A stretch of 64,000 nt of DNA from Pontibacter sp. G13. Lineage in GTDB: Bacteria; Bacteroidota; Bacteroidia; J057. The translations under genes and the position numbers were made by a program. Position 1 is the first letter of the stretch; every line of letters starts with the position of its first letter. Below the pieces are notes generated by a model. It was not told where the DNA came from, ran no database searches, and was given only the letters and a program-made list of their open reading frames with translations. The stretch is taken from NCBI RefSeq assembly GCF_031851795.1, contig NZ_CP134696.1:4856501-4920500 (forward strand). Direction: 5' to 3'. Shown piece after piece: positions 34,451 through 42,545 of this stretch.

Positions 34451-34678
34451 GTGCGGATGGCCTGTGCGGGCGTGAAGGATGGTAACGGTGCGAGGTACGA
34501 GCAGTCCGAGGAGAAGAAGCTCGACCCAACAAGAAAAAATTGACTGATGGCCATACGGTTGAGGCCTTTCATCATTCCGAGGACGGAGCTTGCGAACCCG
34601 TGCACAGCCTGACCCGGCGCTCTTTTGCCATGCGATGGACCTCCTGCCAATTCCGCCGGGGCACGCCCAAAAAATCCC
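34451..34678 (+). repeat. Structured 3'-intergenic element, copy E
   Basis: It begins GTGCGGATGGCCTGTGCGGG six nt after the Rpn fragment stop and ends GGGGCACGCCCAAAAAA. Terminal helix CCCGGCG with CGCCGGG. Near identical to copy I, its partner in the inverted repeat. Short frames across it are artefacts that recur wherever the element occurs. Confidence 0.9.
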
Positions 34679-34856
34679 ACTCATGAGTATAAAAATGATC
34701 TAAACGAGCTAAAATAGCTACTCAGTCATGCTGGAGTAACCCCCAGTCCGACCAATCTTCAAATGGGATTGCTTGATACGTACATGTTTCCGATATTTGA
34801 AGATTCCTGCAACCAAAGGAATTTGTTGTTGGACCTACTTTAAAAGGCTCGGGATC

Positions 34857-36002
34857 ATGAACAATGTATATTTTGACAACGCCGCTTCGACTCCCATGGA
34901 CCCGGAAGTATTCGAGCACATGAAGCCGTACTTCTGTGAGCATGTGGGCAATCCCTCGTCCACCCATGCACATGGACGCAATCTCCGCAATGCCATCGAG
35001 CAGGCTCGGCGTACCATCGCCAAACACCTCAATGCCACGCCTCAGGAATTCTTCTTCACCTCTGGAGGTACCGAAGCCGACAACACGGCCATTCTAGGCG
35101 CGGTCAAAGGGTACGATCTGAAGCATATCATCACCACTCCCATCGAACACCATGCGGTACTACATCCCGTAGAGTCATTGGAAAAGGCCGGAATGAAGGT
35201 CACATGGCTGAGTGTAGATAGCAAGGGCAATATCGACTTGGCAGAATTACGTGAGGCGCTGGCCAATAATTCCCGAAGCTTGGTGAGTATCATGCACGCC
35301 AACAATGAGTTGGGAACCATTAACGACATCCATTCGATTGGAGAGCTTTGCAAGGAGTTCGATGCGATTTTCCACTCGGATACAGTTCAGACGATGGCCC
35401 ACGAAAAACTGGATTTGCAGGCTATCAACGTACATTTTGTGACCGCTTCGGCGCACAAGTTCTATGGTCCAAAAGGGGTGGGATTCCTCTACGTTCGCAA
35501 GGGAATCAAGATTCCAGCCTTGATTGAAGGAGGATCTCAGGAAAATAATCGTCGCGCGGGAACCGAAAATCCTGCCTCGATTGCCGGTATGGCGTTTTCC
35601 TTGGACAAATGCTTCGCCAATCTGGAGGCTAAGAATGAGAAGCTTTGGGCGCTGAAAAATTACATGAAAGCAGAACTGGAAACACATTTCCCAGGCGTGA
35701 CATTTAATGGTGAGGTCGCTCCCGGCAAATCCCTTCCCACTGTCTTGAACGTCTCGCTGCCATGTGGAGAAAATGACTGCATGTTGCTCTTCAATTTGGA
35801 CTTGATGGGAATTTCTGCCTCCGGTGGTTCTGCCTGTACTTCCGGTGCTACAGTAGGTTCATTCGTTCTGAAGGCGATTGGAGCTTCTACTGGAGCCCTG
35901 AAAAATTCTGTTCGATTCTCATTTGGCATGCAGAATACTCAGGAGGAAGTGGACTTTGTGATTGGTAAGCTCAAGGAGATTGTGTCACCACAATTGGCAT
36001 AA
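34857..36002 (+). CDS. Cysteine desulfurase (IscS/NifS family)
   Basis: 381 residues from ATG 34857 (MNNVYFDNAASTPMDPEV); the upstream frame to 34773 is unconvincing. The fold-type I PLP enzyme has FTSGGTEADNTAILG, HADTVQ-like DAIFHSDTVQTM, Schiff-base lysine K201 in ASAHKFYGPKGVGFLY, and persulfide-forming Cys327 in SGGSACTSG. It releases sulfur from cysteine as a protein persulfide for Fe-S clusters and thiolation. No isc or suf scaffold genes are adjacent, so the receiving pathway is undecided. A terminator lies 65 nt after the stop. Confidence 0.93.
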   Translation: MNNVYFDNAASTPMDPEVFEHMKPYFCEHVGNPSSTHAHGRNLRNAIEQARRTIAKHLNATPQEFFFTSGGTEADNTAILGAVKGYDLKHIITTPIEHHAVLHPVESLEKAGMKVTWLSVDSKGNIDLAELREALANNSRSLVSIMHANNELGTINDIHSIGELCKEFDAIFHSDTVQTMAHEKLDLQAINVHFVTASAHKFYGPKGVGFLYVRKGIKIPALIEGGSQENNRRAGTENPASIAGMAFSLDKCFANLEAKNEKLWALKNYMKAELETHFPGVTFNGEVAPGKSLPTVLNVSLPCGENDCMLLFNLDLMGISASGGSACTSGATVGSFVLKAIGASTGALKNSVRFSFGMQNTQEEVDFVIGKLKEIVSPQLA

Positions 36003-36066
36003 CACGCAACGATGCAAGGAGCTCACACATGATGACTTGATATTTCCCGATGGGAAAATTATACTG

Positions 36067-36103
36067 ATAGCCCGACGTTCTGAGAATGTTGGGCTATTTT
36101 GTT
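36067..36103 (+). terminator. Terminator after cysteine desulfurase gene
   Basis: ATAGCCCGACGTTCT and AGAATGTTGGGCTAT pair with few mismatches, followed by Ts. Confidence 0.75.
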
Positions 36104-36241
36104 TGAAGCTCTTCATGGCTTAGATGTAAAGGCGTAAAAAAGCTTCCACAGACAGATTCTGGTATTTTTGGCACATCCGTTGCCCAAAGTGACTGAATCC
36201 CATGAGATGAAGATATGGGAGAGATTGGATACAACCGTTCC

Positions 36242-37426
36242 ATGGACACGAACTACGTGGCGATATACCTTGATTTTGAGAACCTCGCGATTTCGGCGGA
36301 GTCGGTTTACCCATCTCGGGTAAAACCCTTCGAACTGGAACCGCTGGTAGATTATGCGACGACCAAAGGAGTGATCTGCGTACGGAAGGCGTATGCGGAT
36401 TGGTCACAAGAGGCTTTCGCTAAATATCAAGGACGGTTGATGGAACAGGGATTTGAGCTCATTCACATGCCCGCGACCAATCAGCAGGGAAAAAATGGCT
36501 GCGACGTACGACTGGCTATTGACACCATGGAATATCTGGAAGTATTCCCTGACATTGGCACGGTGATCATCGGCTCAGGAGATACGGATTTCATCCCGTT
36601 GATTCAACGTATGAAAGCTCGTGGCAAGCAAGTGATCATGATCGGATTTGAGCACAGCGTCGGTACGCTCGTCAAGCGAAACTCTACAGAATTCAAATCC
36701 CTCGACGAACTCATAGGTAAGCCCGAGGTGGGGGCCAATTCTCATGATTCGCGATTCGATCCCGACCTGGAAACTGGACGGAATTTGCTGTTGAGATTCA
36801 TGCGAACCCATGTCGAGACAGGACCTGTTTTGATGTCTCGACTCAAGCAGCATCTCCTGCGCCTTGATCCTTCCTTTTCGGAGCGGGAATTGGGCTTTCA
36901 TTCTTTCAAGGATTTCATCGAATCTCTCCGTGAGGACCTGATCGAAGATGTCGTCATCGATGAACATGACTTGCCGGTGGTGCATTTCAGGGAACTACCA
37001 GATCACGAATCTGTGGTAATATCCCCTGACGCCCGGGAAATGGCGCTTCGATTCCTTTCCAAAAAACTGCGATACCAGAAGCGGGCAGCTCTCCGCCTGG
37101 AAATGTCTGAAGCTCTATATTCCACCTTCCAGATGAAACAACCCTTGTCGATGAACGAGATGTTTGATTCGGTTTCGGATCGGGTAGGGCGAAGCATCAC
37201 CAAGTCAGACATCAAAAAATACGTCAATACACTCTTTACGGGAGGGGCATTCAAGCCGATTACCGCTCAAACCAGCGGGCCATTGCTCTCGCGTCCGGTA
37301 GTCTTGCATGAGGTTGTCCAAACCCCAGATGTACTAGATCAAATCTATATCCGGCGCGTTTCCGAAATTCTACAATCGCGCTATACAGACCTTGAGCCGC
37401 AGGAGATTTTGGAACTGTTGATTTAA
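36242..37426 (+). CDS. NYN-domain RNase-like protein with OST-HTH/LOTUS region
   Basis: 394 residues from ATG 36242; an alternative ATG at 36215 adds nine residues. The N-terminal NYN/PIN-like domain (~1-160) has YLDFENLAIS (first acidic cluster), NGCDVRLAIDTMEYL and VIIGSGDTDFIPLIQRMKARGKQVIMIG: the acidic residues of the metal-dependent RNase fold are intact. Residues ~180-245 (LLLRFMRTHVETGPVLMSRLKQHLLRLDPSFSE) match an OST-HTH/LOTUS winged helix, and a further helical region follows. Relatives of LabA/DUF88 type are thought to bind and cleave RNA. It stands alone between terminators. Confidence 0.85.
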   Translation: MDTNYVAIYLDFENLAISAESVYPSRVKPFELEPLVDYATTKGVICVRKAYADWSQEAFAKYQGRLMEQGFELIHMPATNQQGKNGCDVRLAIDTMEYLEVFPDIGTVIIGSGDTDFIPLIQRMKARGKQVIMIGFEHSVGTLVKRNSTEFKSLDELIGKPEVGANSHDSRFDPDLETGRNLLLRFMRTHVETGPVLMSRLKQHLLRLDPSFSERELGFHSFKDFIESLREDLIEDVVIDEHDLPVVHFRELPDHESVVISPDAREMALRFLSKKLRYQKRAALRLEMSEALYSTFQMKQPLSMNEMFDSVSDRVGRSITKSDIKKYVNTLFTGGAFKPITAQTSGPLLSRPVVLHEVVQTPDVLDQIYIRRVSEILQSRYTDLEPQEILELLI

Positions 37427-37451
37427 TGGCTATTGTCGGTTTATTCTCCCA

Positions 37452-37492
37452 AACCAAACGAGGCTGTCCATATCGGGCAGCCTCGTTTGGTT
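37452..37492 (+). terminator. Long-stem hairpin after NYN gene
   Basis: AACCAAACGAGGCTG pairs perfectly (15 bp) with CAGCCTCGTTTGGTT around an 11-base loop. No long T run; it may act for either strand. Confidence 0.65.
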
Positions 37493-37514
37493 CGGGGAGG
37501 AAAAATCATGTGAG

Positions 37515-37696
37515 GTGCGCCTGGCTGGTGTGGCGTGAGGAGGCTGGAATGGGAGGCGCAGCCGAAGTCCCGGAGCCATTGCGGAGGGACCGAGCCCCGG
37601 ATCTTGGTCCGGGGCAGGCGGCGAGCCTGGAAGCACCCGACCCCTCGACCAACCCCTCTGGAGAGGACCTTCAAGTCAAGTCGCGGGGGCACGCCC
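37515..37696 (+). repeat. Structured 3'-intergenic element, copy F
   Basis: Sense GTGCGCCTGGCTGGTGTGGC to GGGGGCACGCCCAAG, lying between convergent NYN and acyl-CoA synthetase genes. Terminal helix CCCCTCGAC with GTCGCGGGG (one mismatch); inner helix GTCCC with GGGAC. Most diverged in its centre, which holds an extra hairpin (CCCCGGATCTTGGTCCGGGG). Confidence 0.8.
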
Positions 37697-37714
37697 AAGA
37701 AATCGTCAATACGC

Positions 37715-39676
37715 CTAAGTAGCCACAGCTGCCGAAATCTTCACGACATATTTGACGCTATAGGCGCCGAGGATTTTATGGATTTCTCGTTCTACGGAAG
37801 CCGGATCTGTGCCTGATTTGGGATGAATATCCAGTTGGGCGAGCATTCCATGTACGTTGTCGGGTCCGACTGTTACGGTACATGTTTCTACGGTAGACAT
37901 TTGGGCCATTTCTTCCTGAAAGACCTCCTTCACTTCCAGATAGATCAGGTCGGGTTTGAAGATCTTGCCGACCGCCGTCACGGGCAATGATTCCATGATG
38001 TGGATGTGCTTGGGAATGGCAGCACGTTCCCCGATATGGGTTTGGGCAAATTCCATCAATTCCGGCACGGTGGTCGCGGCTCCCGGTTTGAGCTGTACAA
38101 ATGCAACGGGAATTTCACCGACTCGAGGATCTGGACGACCCACTGCGGCCACCAGTTCCACCTGAGGATGGGAGGAAAGCGGCTCCTCGATCATTTTGGG
38201 ATCGATATTGTGCCCGCCTCGGATGATCAATTCTTTCTTGCGGCCTGTGAGCCAGAAATATTGATCCTGATCCATACGACCCAAATCTCCAGTGTTGTAG
38301 AAAGGCCCTTGTCCATCGCCGGTATCAATCCAAGCTTGTTGGTTGAATCGCTCCTCGGTGTAGCCCGCGAAGACATTGTATCCACGGATGGCGACGATGC
38401 CAATCTCGTCTATCGCTGCATCTCTGGCATATTTTCCCTCTTCGTCGAGGATCACAGTTTTCATTTCTTGATAGGGGAATCGATACCCTATGGAACCGAT
38501 CCTCCGATCTCCGCCGGGTGGGTTGACTGCGCTGGCGCAAGTGCCTTCCGTGCAGCCGTAGCCTTCGACAATCCGCACGCCAGTCATTTTCTCGAAATTG
38601 CGGAAAACCTCGACCGGCATCGGAGCCGCGCCACAGATGGCGTATTGCAGCGAGGAAATATCCGCCTCCTTGATGGGCTTGTTGAGCAAGGTGGAGTACA
38701 CGGTCGGGACTCCTGAGAAGAAGCTCAATTTGTAATGCTCGACAATCCGCCAAAAATTGTCCATCAAGCCTTCGCCGCGATACCCACTCGGAGTACCGAG
38801 TACGACGTGTGCCCCACTGCCAAATGGCCCCAAGCCTGTCACCATGACACCATTGACATGGAAGAGCGGAAGGCCGCAAAAGAAGTTGACCCCAGCGCCA
38901 CTCATCCCCAGCGTTTTGAGCATCGCCCATGAATCATACACCTCGTTGCGATGGGTATGCCTTGCGAGCTTGGGAGTGCCGGTGGTCCCGCCAGTATGGA
39001 AAAAAGCAGCTATATCCGTGGGCTGAATGTTGCGTTGGAAACTCAGGCCTTCCATGGGAAATAGGCTCCTGAACTGATTGAAATCCAGAATGGTCTGGTC
39101 CAGAATCGGTTTGGCGCGACGCTTGAGGGTCATCATTGCTCGGACCGCCCATTTTTTGATTCCGCTGAGATGATCCTCGATGTTGATTCGGAGGATGGTT
39201 TTGAGGTCGGGCAGTTCGTGCCGGATGGAATCGATCTTCTCCCAAATGTCAGTATTGGGGAATGGCGCAATCGTGACCAGAACGGAGGTTTTGGCGGCTT
39301 GGAGAATTTCCTTGATCTGATGAGCTTCCAGAAGCGGGTTGATGGGATTGACAATCCCGGTGGTCTGGGTACCCCAAATGGTAAAATGCGCCTCGGGTAG
39401 ATTGGGGAGTACCATCGAAACGACATCCTCAGGTCCTATTCCCAGATCGTTCATCATGTTGCCAGTCTGGTGAATGTGCCGCATGAACGCTCGGTAGGAG
39501 TAGGTCTCTGAATCTTTGAACAGGTCGTCCTTGGCCTGGGCAAAGAAGGTGAGCGCGGGCGCATCAGGATTGATGGCGGCACCTTGTTGGAGGTAGGCGT
39601 AAGTGGAGGCGGGCAATTGCTGGTCCTCGAAAGGCGTCTGCTCAATGGCCTCAATATCTTCGATGGTCTTGATCAT
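37715..39676 (-). CDS. Acyl-CoA synthetase (AMP-forming)
   Basis: 653 residues from ATG 39676 (MIKTIEDIEAIEQTPFEDQ); the frame continues upstream but there overlaps the alkB promoter region and lacks domain content. ANL-superfamily motifs: FFHTGGTTGTPKLARHTH (P-loop), EGYGCTEGTCASAVNPPGG, YNTGDLGRMDQDQYFWLTGRKKELIIRGGHNIDP (adenylate hinge), and VTAVGKIFKPDL with the catalytic Lys near the end. Length and motifs fit medium or long-chain acyl-CoA synthetases. It is divergent from alkB with 250 bp between, so the pair could activate fatty acids produced from alkanes. Element F follows its 3' end in antisense. Confidence 0.88.
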   Translation of the reverse strand: MIKTIEDIEAIEQTPFEDQQLPASTYAYLQQGAAINPDAPALTFFAQAKDDLFKDSETYSYRAFMRHIHQTGNMMNDLGIGPEDVVSMVLPNLPEAHFTIWGTQTTGIVNPINPLLEAHQIKEILQAAKTSVLVTIAPFPNTDIWEKIDSIRHELPDLKTILRINIEDHLSGIKKWAVRAMMTLKRRAKPILDQTILDFNQFRSLFPMEGLSFQRNIQPTDIAAFFHTGGTTGTPKLARHTHRNEVYDSWAMLKTLGMSGAGVNFFCGLPLFHVNGVMVTGLGPFGSGAHVVLGTPSGYRGEGLMDNFWRIVEHYKLSFFSGVPTVYSTLLNKPIKEADISSLQYAICGAAPMPVEVFRNFEKMTGVRIVEGYGCTEGTCASAVNPPGGDRRIGSIGYRFPYQEMKTVILDEEGKYARDAAIDEIGIVAIRGYNVFAGYTEERFNQQAWIDTGDGQGPFYNTGDLGRMDQDQYFWLTGRKKELIIRGGHNIDPKMIEEPLSSHPQVELVAAVGRPDPRVGEIPVAFVQLKPGAATTVPELMEFAQTHIGERAAIPKHIHIMESLPVTAVGKIFKPDLIYLEVKEVFQEEMAQMSTVETCTVTVGPDNVHGMLAQLDIHPKSGTDPASVEREIHKILGAYSVKYVVKISAAVAT

Positions 39677-39764
39677 AGCGGATAGTAGAATGTCTTGAGT
39701 GTGGACTCGTGAAAGTCTAAGGATAATATACCAGCTAATCCGAATAGATGAAAGACCGATTTGC

Positions 39765-39780
39765 CGAGAAATGATTCTCG
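39765..39780. promoter_or_regulatory. Inverted repeat in acyl-CoA synthetase/alkB divergent region
   Basis: CGAGAA-ATGA-TTCTCG, flanked by direct ACCGAT copies at 39755-39760 and 39781-39786. It lies centrally between the two divergent starts, a natural place for a shared operator. No regulator is identified. Confidence 0.3.
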
Positions 39781-39926
39781 ACCGATAAGGTCCGAAACAT
39801 AGATGGACAGAACATGCAAGCCGTACCTTCAGTTGTCGTTTTGTCGGGATTCTCGTATTTTGGAAATGGACCTTTCGGGGCCGACAGCATTGACTACACC
39901 TACTTACTGGCTTTAACCCCTTGCCC

Positions 39927-40982
39927 ATGAACCGATTCCGCGCATTGAAATACGGGATGGCCTACAGCCTTTTCCTCACAGCTATTCCCGCTCTCCTGTT
40001 GAAGGGCCCTTTCACTTGGTTGCCATTTGCCTATGCATTTGTGGTGATCCCCTCATTGGAATTGATTTTCCGACCAGATCCGCGGAATTTGGACAAGGCC
40101 GAGGAGGAGGTTGTCCGCAATGATCGTCTCTATGACTTCATGATCTATGCGACCATTCCGCTCCTTTGGATCGCGTTGATTGCCTTCTGCTGGACGTTTC
40201 AGCATGCGGAATTGGCAGGCTGGGAGCGTGCAGGACTTATTTTTTCCATTGGTACCCTTTGTGGCGCTTATGGCATCAATGTCGGTCATGAACTCGGGCA
40301 CCGCAAAAAGCCCTTTGAACGAACGCTCGCCAAGATCTCCCTCATGGGATCGCTATACATGCACTTCTTCATCGAGCACAATCGCGGCCATCACAAACGT
40401 GTCTCTACGCACGAAGATCCTGCCTCTGCCCGACGCGGTGAAATGCTGTATGCCTTTTGGTTTCGGTCTATCATCTTCAGCTACCTATCTGCCTGGAATT
40501 TGGAGCGGGAGCGCCTCGCCAAAAAACAATCTTCCTTCTGGTCTTGGGACAATGAGATGATCCGATTCCACGTGATCCAGCTTGGACTCCTTGCTGTGAT
40601 TGCAGGGGCGATTGGCCCCTTGGCGATGGCAGGATTCATCGGAACGGCCTTCGTCGGTATGCTGTTGTTGGAGACGGTGAACTATATCGAGCATTACGGC
40701 CTCACCCGTCAGGAACTCAAGCCCGGCAAATACGAGCGCGTCATGCCCGAGCACAGCTGGAATTCCAATCACATCATGGGCCGCCTGCTGCTATTTGAAC
40801 TATCGAGGCATTCCGATCATCATCATCTGGCAAGTCGCCAATACCAGGTGCTCCGAAGCATCGATCATGCGCCTCAGATGCCCACGGGATATCCTGGCAT
40901 GATGGTTATGGCGACGGTTCCTCCGATCTGGTTTCGTGTGATGCATCGCAATATCGAGAAGTATCAGCAAGTGGACGGGTAA
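39927..40982 (+). CDS. alkB: Alkane 1-monooxygenase (AlkB-type membrane hydroxylase)
   Basis: 351 residues from ATG 39927. Four or more membrane helices frame the eight-histidine di-iron motifs: GHELGHRKKPFERTLAK, EHNRGHHKRVSTHEDPASAR, and ELSRHSDHHHLASRQYQVL, with the alkB signature NYIEHYGLTRQ between them. Established role: terminal hydroxylation of medium-chain alkanes with electrons from rubredoxin. No rubredoxin or rubredoxin reductase gene is in the window. Close non-alkane relatives (xylene monooxygenase type) differ in motif 2, which here is the AlkB form. Element G begins 11 nt after the stop. Confidence 0.93.
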   Translation: MNRFRALKYGMAYSLFLTAIPALLLKGPFTWLPFAYAFVVIPSLELIFRPDPRNLDKAEEEVVRNDRLYDFMIYATIPLLWIALIAFCWTFQHAELAGWERAGLIFSIGTLCGAYGINVGHELGHRKKPFERTLAKISLMGSLYMHFFIEHNRGHHKRVSTHEDPASARRGEMLYAFWFRSIIFSYLSAWNLERERLAKKQSSFWSWDNEMIRFHVIQLGLLAVIAGAIGPLAMAGFIGTAFVGMLLLETVNYIEHYGLTRQELKPGKYERVMPEHSWNSNHIMGRLLLFELSRHSDHHHLASRQYQVLRSIDHAPQMPTGYPGMMVMATVPPIWFRVMHRNIEKYQQVDG

Positions 40983-40993
40983 TCCAAGTAGAA

Positions 40994-41205
40994 GTGCGGC
41001 TGATTGCGGCGGCGTAAAGGGCCTGAAGGAGTAGTCGGAGATGCTGATAGATGCCCAGGGAAACACTGATGGGCTCAAACCCGCCATAAGCTGTTGCTCG
41101 ATCATGTATCCTCCGACCGGAGCGTCAGCGGAGTCCGAAAGGGCCTGACCCGGTGCCTCATGGGCCAAGTGCCAGTCTGCAAACCAAGCACACCGGGATA
41201 CGCCC
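40994..41205 (+). repeat. Structured 3'-intergenic element, copy G
   Basis: Sense GTGCGGCTGATTGCGGCGGC, 11 nt after alkB, to GATACGCCCAAA. Terminal helix CCCGGTG with CACCGGG; inner helix GTCGGAG with CTCCGAC. Both helices carry pairs not found in other copies. Confidence 0.85.
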
Positions 41206-41272
41206 AAATCAGCTTAAATACATTCAGAATGGTCTGATACCTGAAATGATAGAGGAATATTTTGATCATTTA

Positions 41273-41515
41273 GGGGTGCCCCGGCGATCTTGGCAGATGG
41301 CGATGCTCGGAGATTTTGGTCGCCGGGTCGGGCTTGTCCACGGGTACGCGTTGCTTCCGTCTTCGGGCTTTAGAGGGACTTTGGGAGAAATGAGATGACG
41401 GCCATGATGAGCGCCGAAGTATCGGTTCTTGCTTCCTCAGACCTCGCCCTCCCACGCACGGGCCTTCCCGAAGGGCTCGCCGTTCCCATCCCTCACCCCA
41501 CACAGGCCATCCGCA
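41273..41515 (-). repeat. Structured 3'-intergenic element, copy H
   Basis: Minus-strand sense, from TGCGGATGGCCTGTGTGGGG 21 nt after rsgA to GGGGCACCCCTAAA. Terminal helix CCCGGCG with CGCCGGG; inner helix CTTCGGG with CCCGAAG. It stands 3'-end to 3'-end with copy G, 67 bp apart. Confidence 0.85.
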
Positions 41516-41536
41516 GAGGCAATTAATGAGAGGTGC

Positions 41537-42541
41537 CTACCAATCTTTTCCTTCTTCAATTTCATCCAGCAGCCTCAGATAGGATTCATAGCGTTTGTAG
41601 TGGATTTCGCCAGATTCGACGGCTGCCTTGACCGCGCAGTGCGGCTCTTGAAGGTGAAGGCAGTTGTGGAATTTGCATTCGCCCATGCGATCGCGGATCT
41701 CCCGGAAATAGTGTCCTAGCTCCTCCCGCTCAAATTGAGCAAGCCCCAATTCCCGAATTCCCGGAGAATCGATGATTGCCCCGCCAGTGACGAGTGGGTG
41801 CATTTCTGCATAGGTGGTGGTATGGCGACCTTTGGTGGTGGCTTCCGAAATTTCGCTGGTCTTCAGGTTGAGATCGGGGTCGATCATGTTGATCAAGGTA
41901 GATTTCCCAGAACCTGAGTGTCCTCCGATGAAGCTCGTTTTGCCTACCAGCAGATCGGCCACTGTATCTTGGTAGGATTCGTCCAATGCGCTGATATGGA
42001 TAACTTCGTACCCGAGATTTCGGTACATGTCGGTCACCTCGGCGAGTCGTGCTTGCTGCTCTTCAGTTTCGAGCAGGTCGATTTTGTTGATGACGATCTT
42101 GGTGGGGATATCATAGGCTTCCGTCACCACGAGGTATCGATCCGCAAAACCTGTGGAAGTCGTCGGAAAATCAATCGTGAAGAGCAGCAATGCCTGATCC
42201 ACATTGGCACAGAGGATATGGACCTTGCGGTTGTGGGTTGCGGCCTTTCGGAGGATATAATTTTTGCGGGGGAGCAATTCTGTGATGACGCCCAATTCCT
42301 CCGGCTCTTTGGGAGCCATGAAATGGACTCTGTCGCCTACTGCCACCGGGTTGGTGGAGTTGATTCCTTGAATGCGAAACTTGCCTCTTACGACACAATC
42401 CACCCATTCTCCCGAATCCCCCAACACACGGCTGCTGGAGCCTACCGAGCGAATGACAGTCCCAGCGGACCATTCGCTGGGATCTCCCATGGAGGCAGCC
42501 TTTTTCTTCTTCTTGGGTTTCTTTGCCTGCTTTTTCGCCAT
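41537..42541 (-). CDS. rsgA: Ribosome small subunit-dependent GTPase A
   Basis: 334 residues from ATG 42541, four bases after the M61 peptidase stop; an upstream in-frame ATG at 42577 overlaps that gene. A Lys-rich start (MAKKQAKKPKKKKKAA) precedes an OB fold, then the circularly permuted GTPase: NKIDLLE (G4) before GHSGSGKSTLINMI (G1), TTKGRHTT (G2) and DSPGIREL (G3). The zinc site CKFHNCLHLQEPHCAV ends the protein. It promotes maturation of the 30S ribosomal subunit. Operon with the M61 gene. Confidence 0.96.
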   Translation of the reverse strand: MAKKQAKKPKKKKKAASMGDPSEWSAGTVIRSVGSSSRVLGDSGEWVDCVVRGKFRIQGINSTNPVAVGDRVHFMAPKEPEELGVITELLPRKNYILRKAATHNRKVHILCANVDQALLLFTIDFPTTSTGFADRYLVVTEAYDIPTKIVINKIDLLETEEQQARLAEVTDMYRNLGYEVIHISALDESYQDTVADLLVGKTSFIGGHSGSGKSTLINMIDPDLNLKTSEISEATTKGRHTTTYAEMHPLVTGGAIIDSPGIRELGLAQFEREELGHYFREIRDRMGECKFHNCLHLQEPHCAVKAAVESGEIHYKRYESYLRLLDEIEEGKDW

Positions 42542-42545
42542 TCGT

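Larger units (their letters stand above)
32766..34687 (+). repeat. Left arm of ~1.9-kb inverted repeat (Rpn gene + partial duplication + element E)
   Basis: This arm is repeated on the opposite strand at 49230-51085 with only scattered substitutions. Homology begins sharply at TGAGTTCTGAACATC (32766) and ends at CCCAAAAAATCC (34687). Contents in order: 150-bp leader, full Rpn gene, 20-bp remnant of the structured element, second copy of the Rpn 3' part, element E. The arms differ mainly in 12-bp repeat numbers. No matching direct repeats flank the two arms. Confidence 0.9.

Noticed and set aside
34406-34684. Short frames across element E, recurring at element I
   Set aside because: They recur because the repeat recurs; substitutions between copies fall as expected for a structured element, not for a protein.
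32761-34700. Target-site duplication around the left repeat arm (TGAGT near both ends)
   Set aside because: The left TGAGT is part of the repeat itself and no equivalent pair flanks the right arm.
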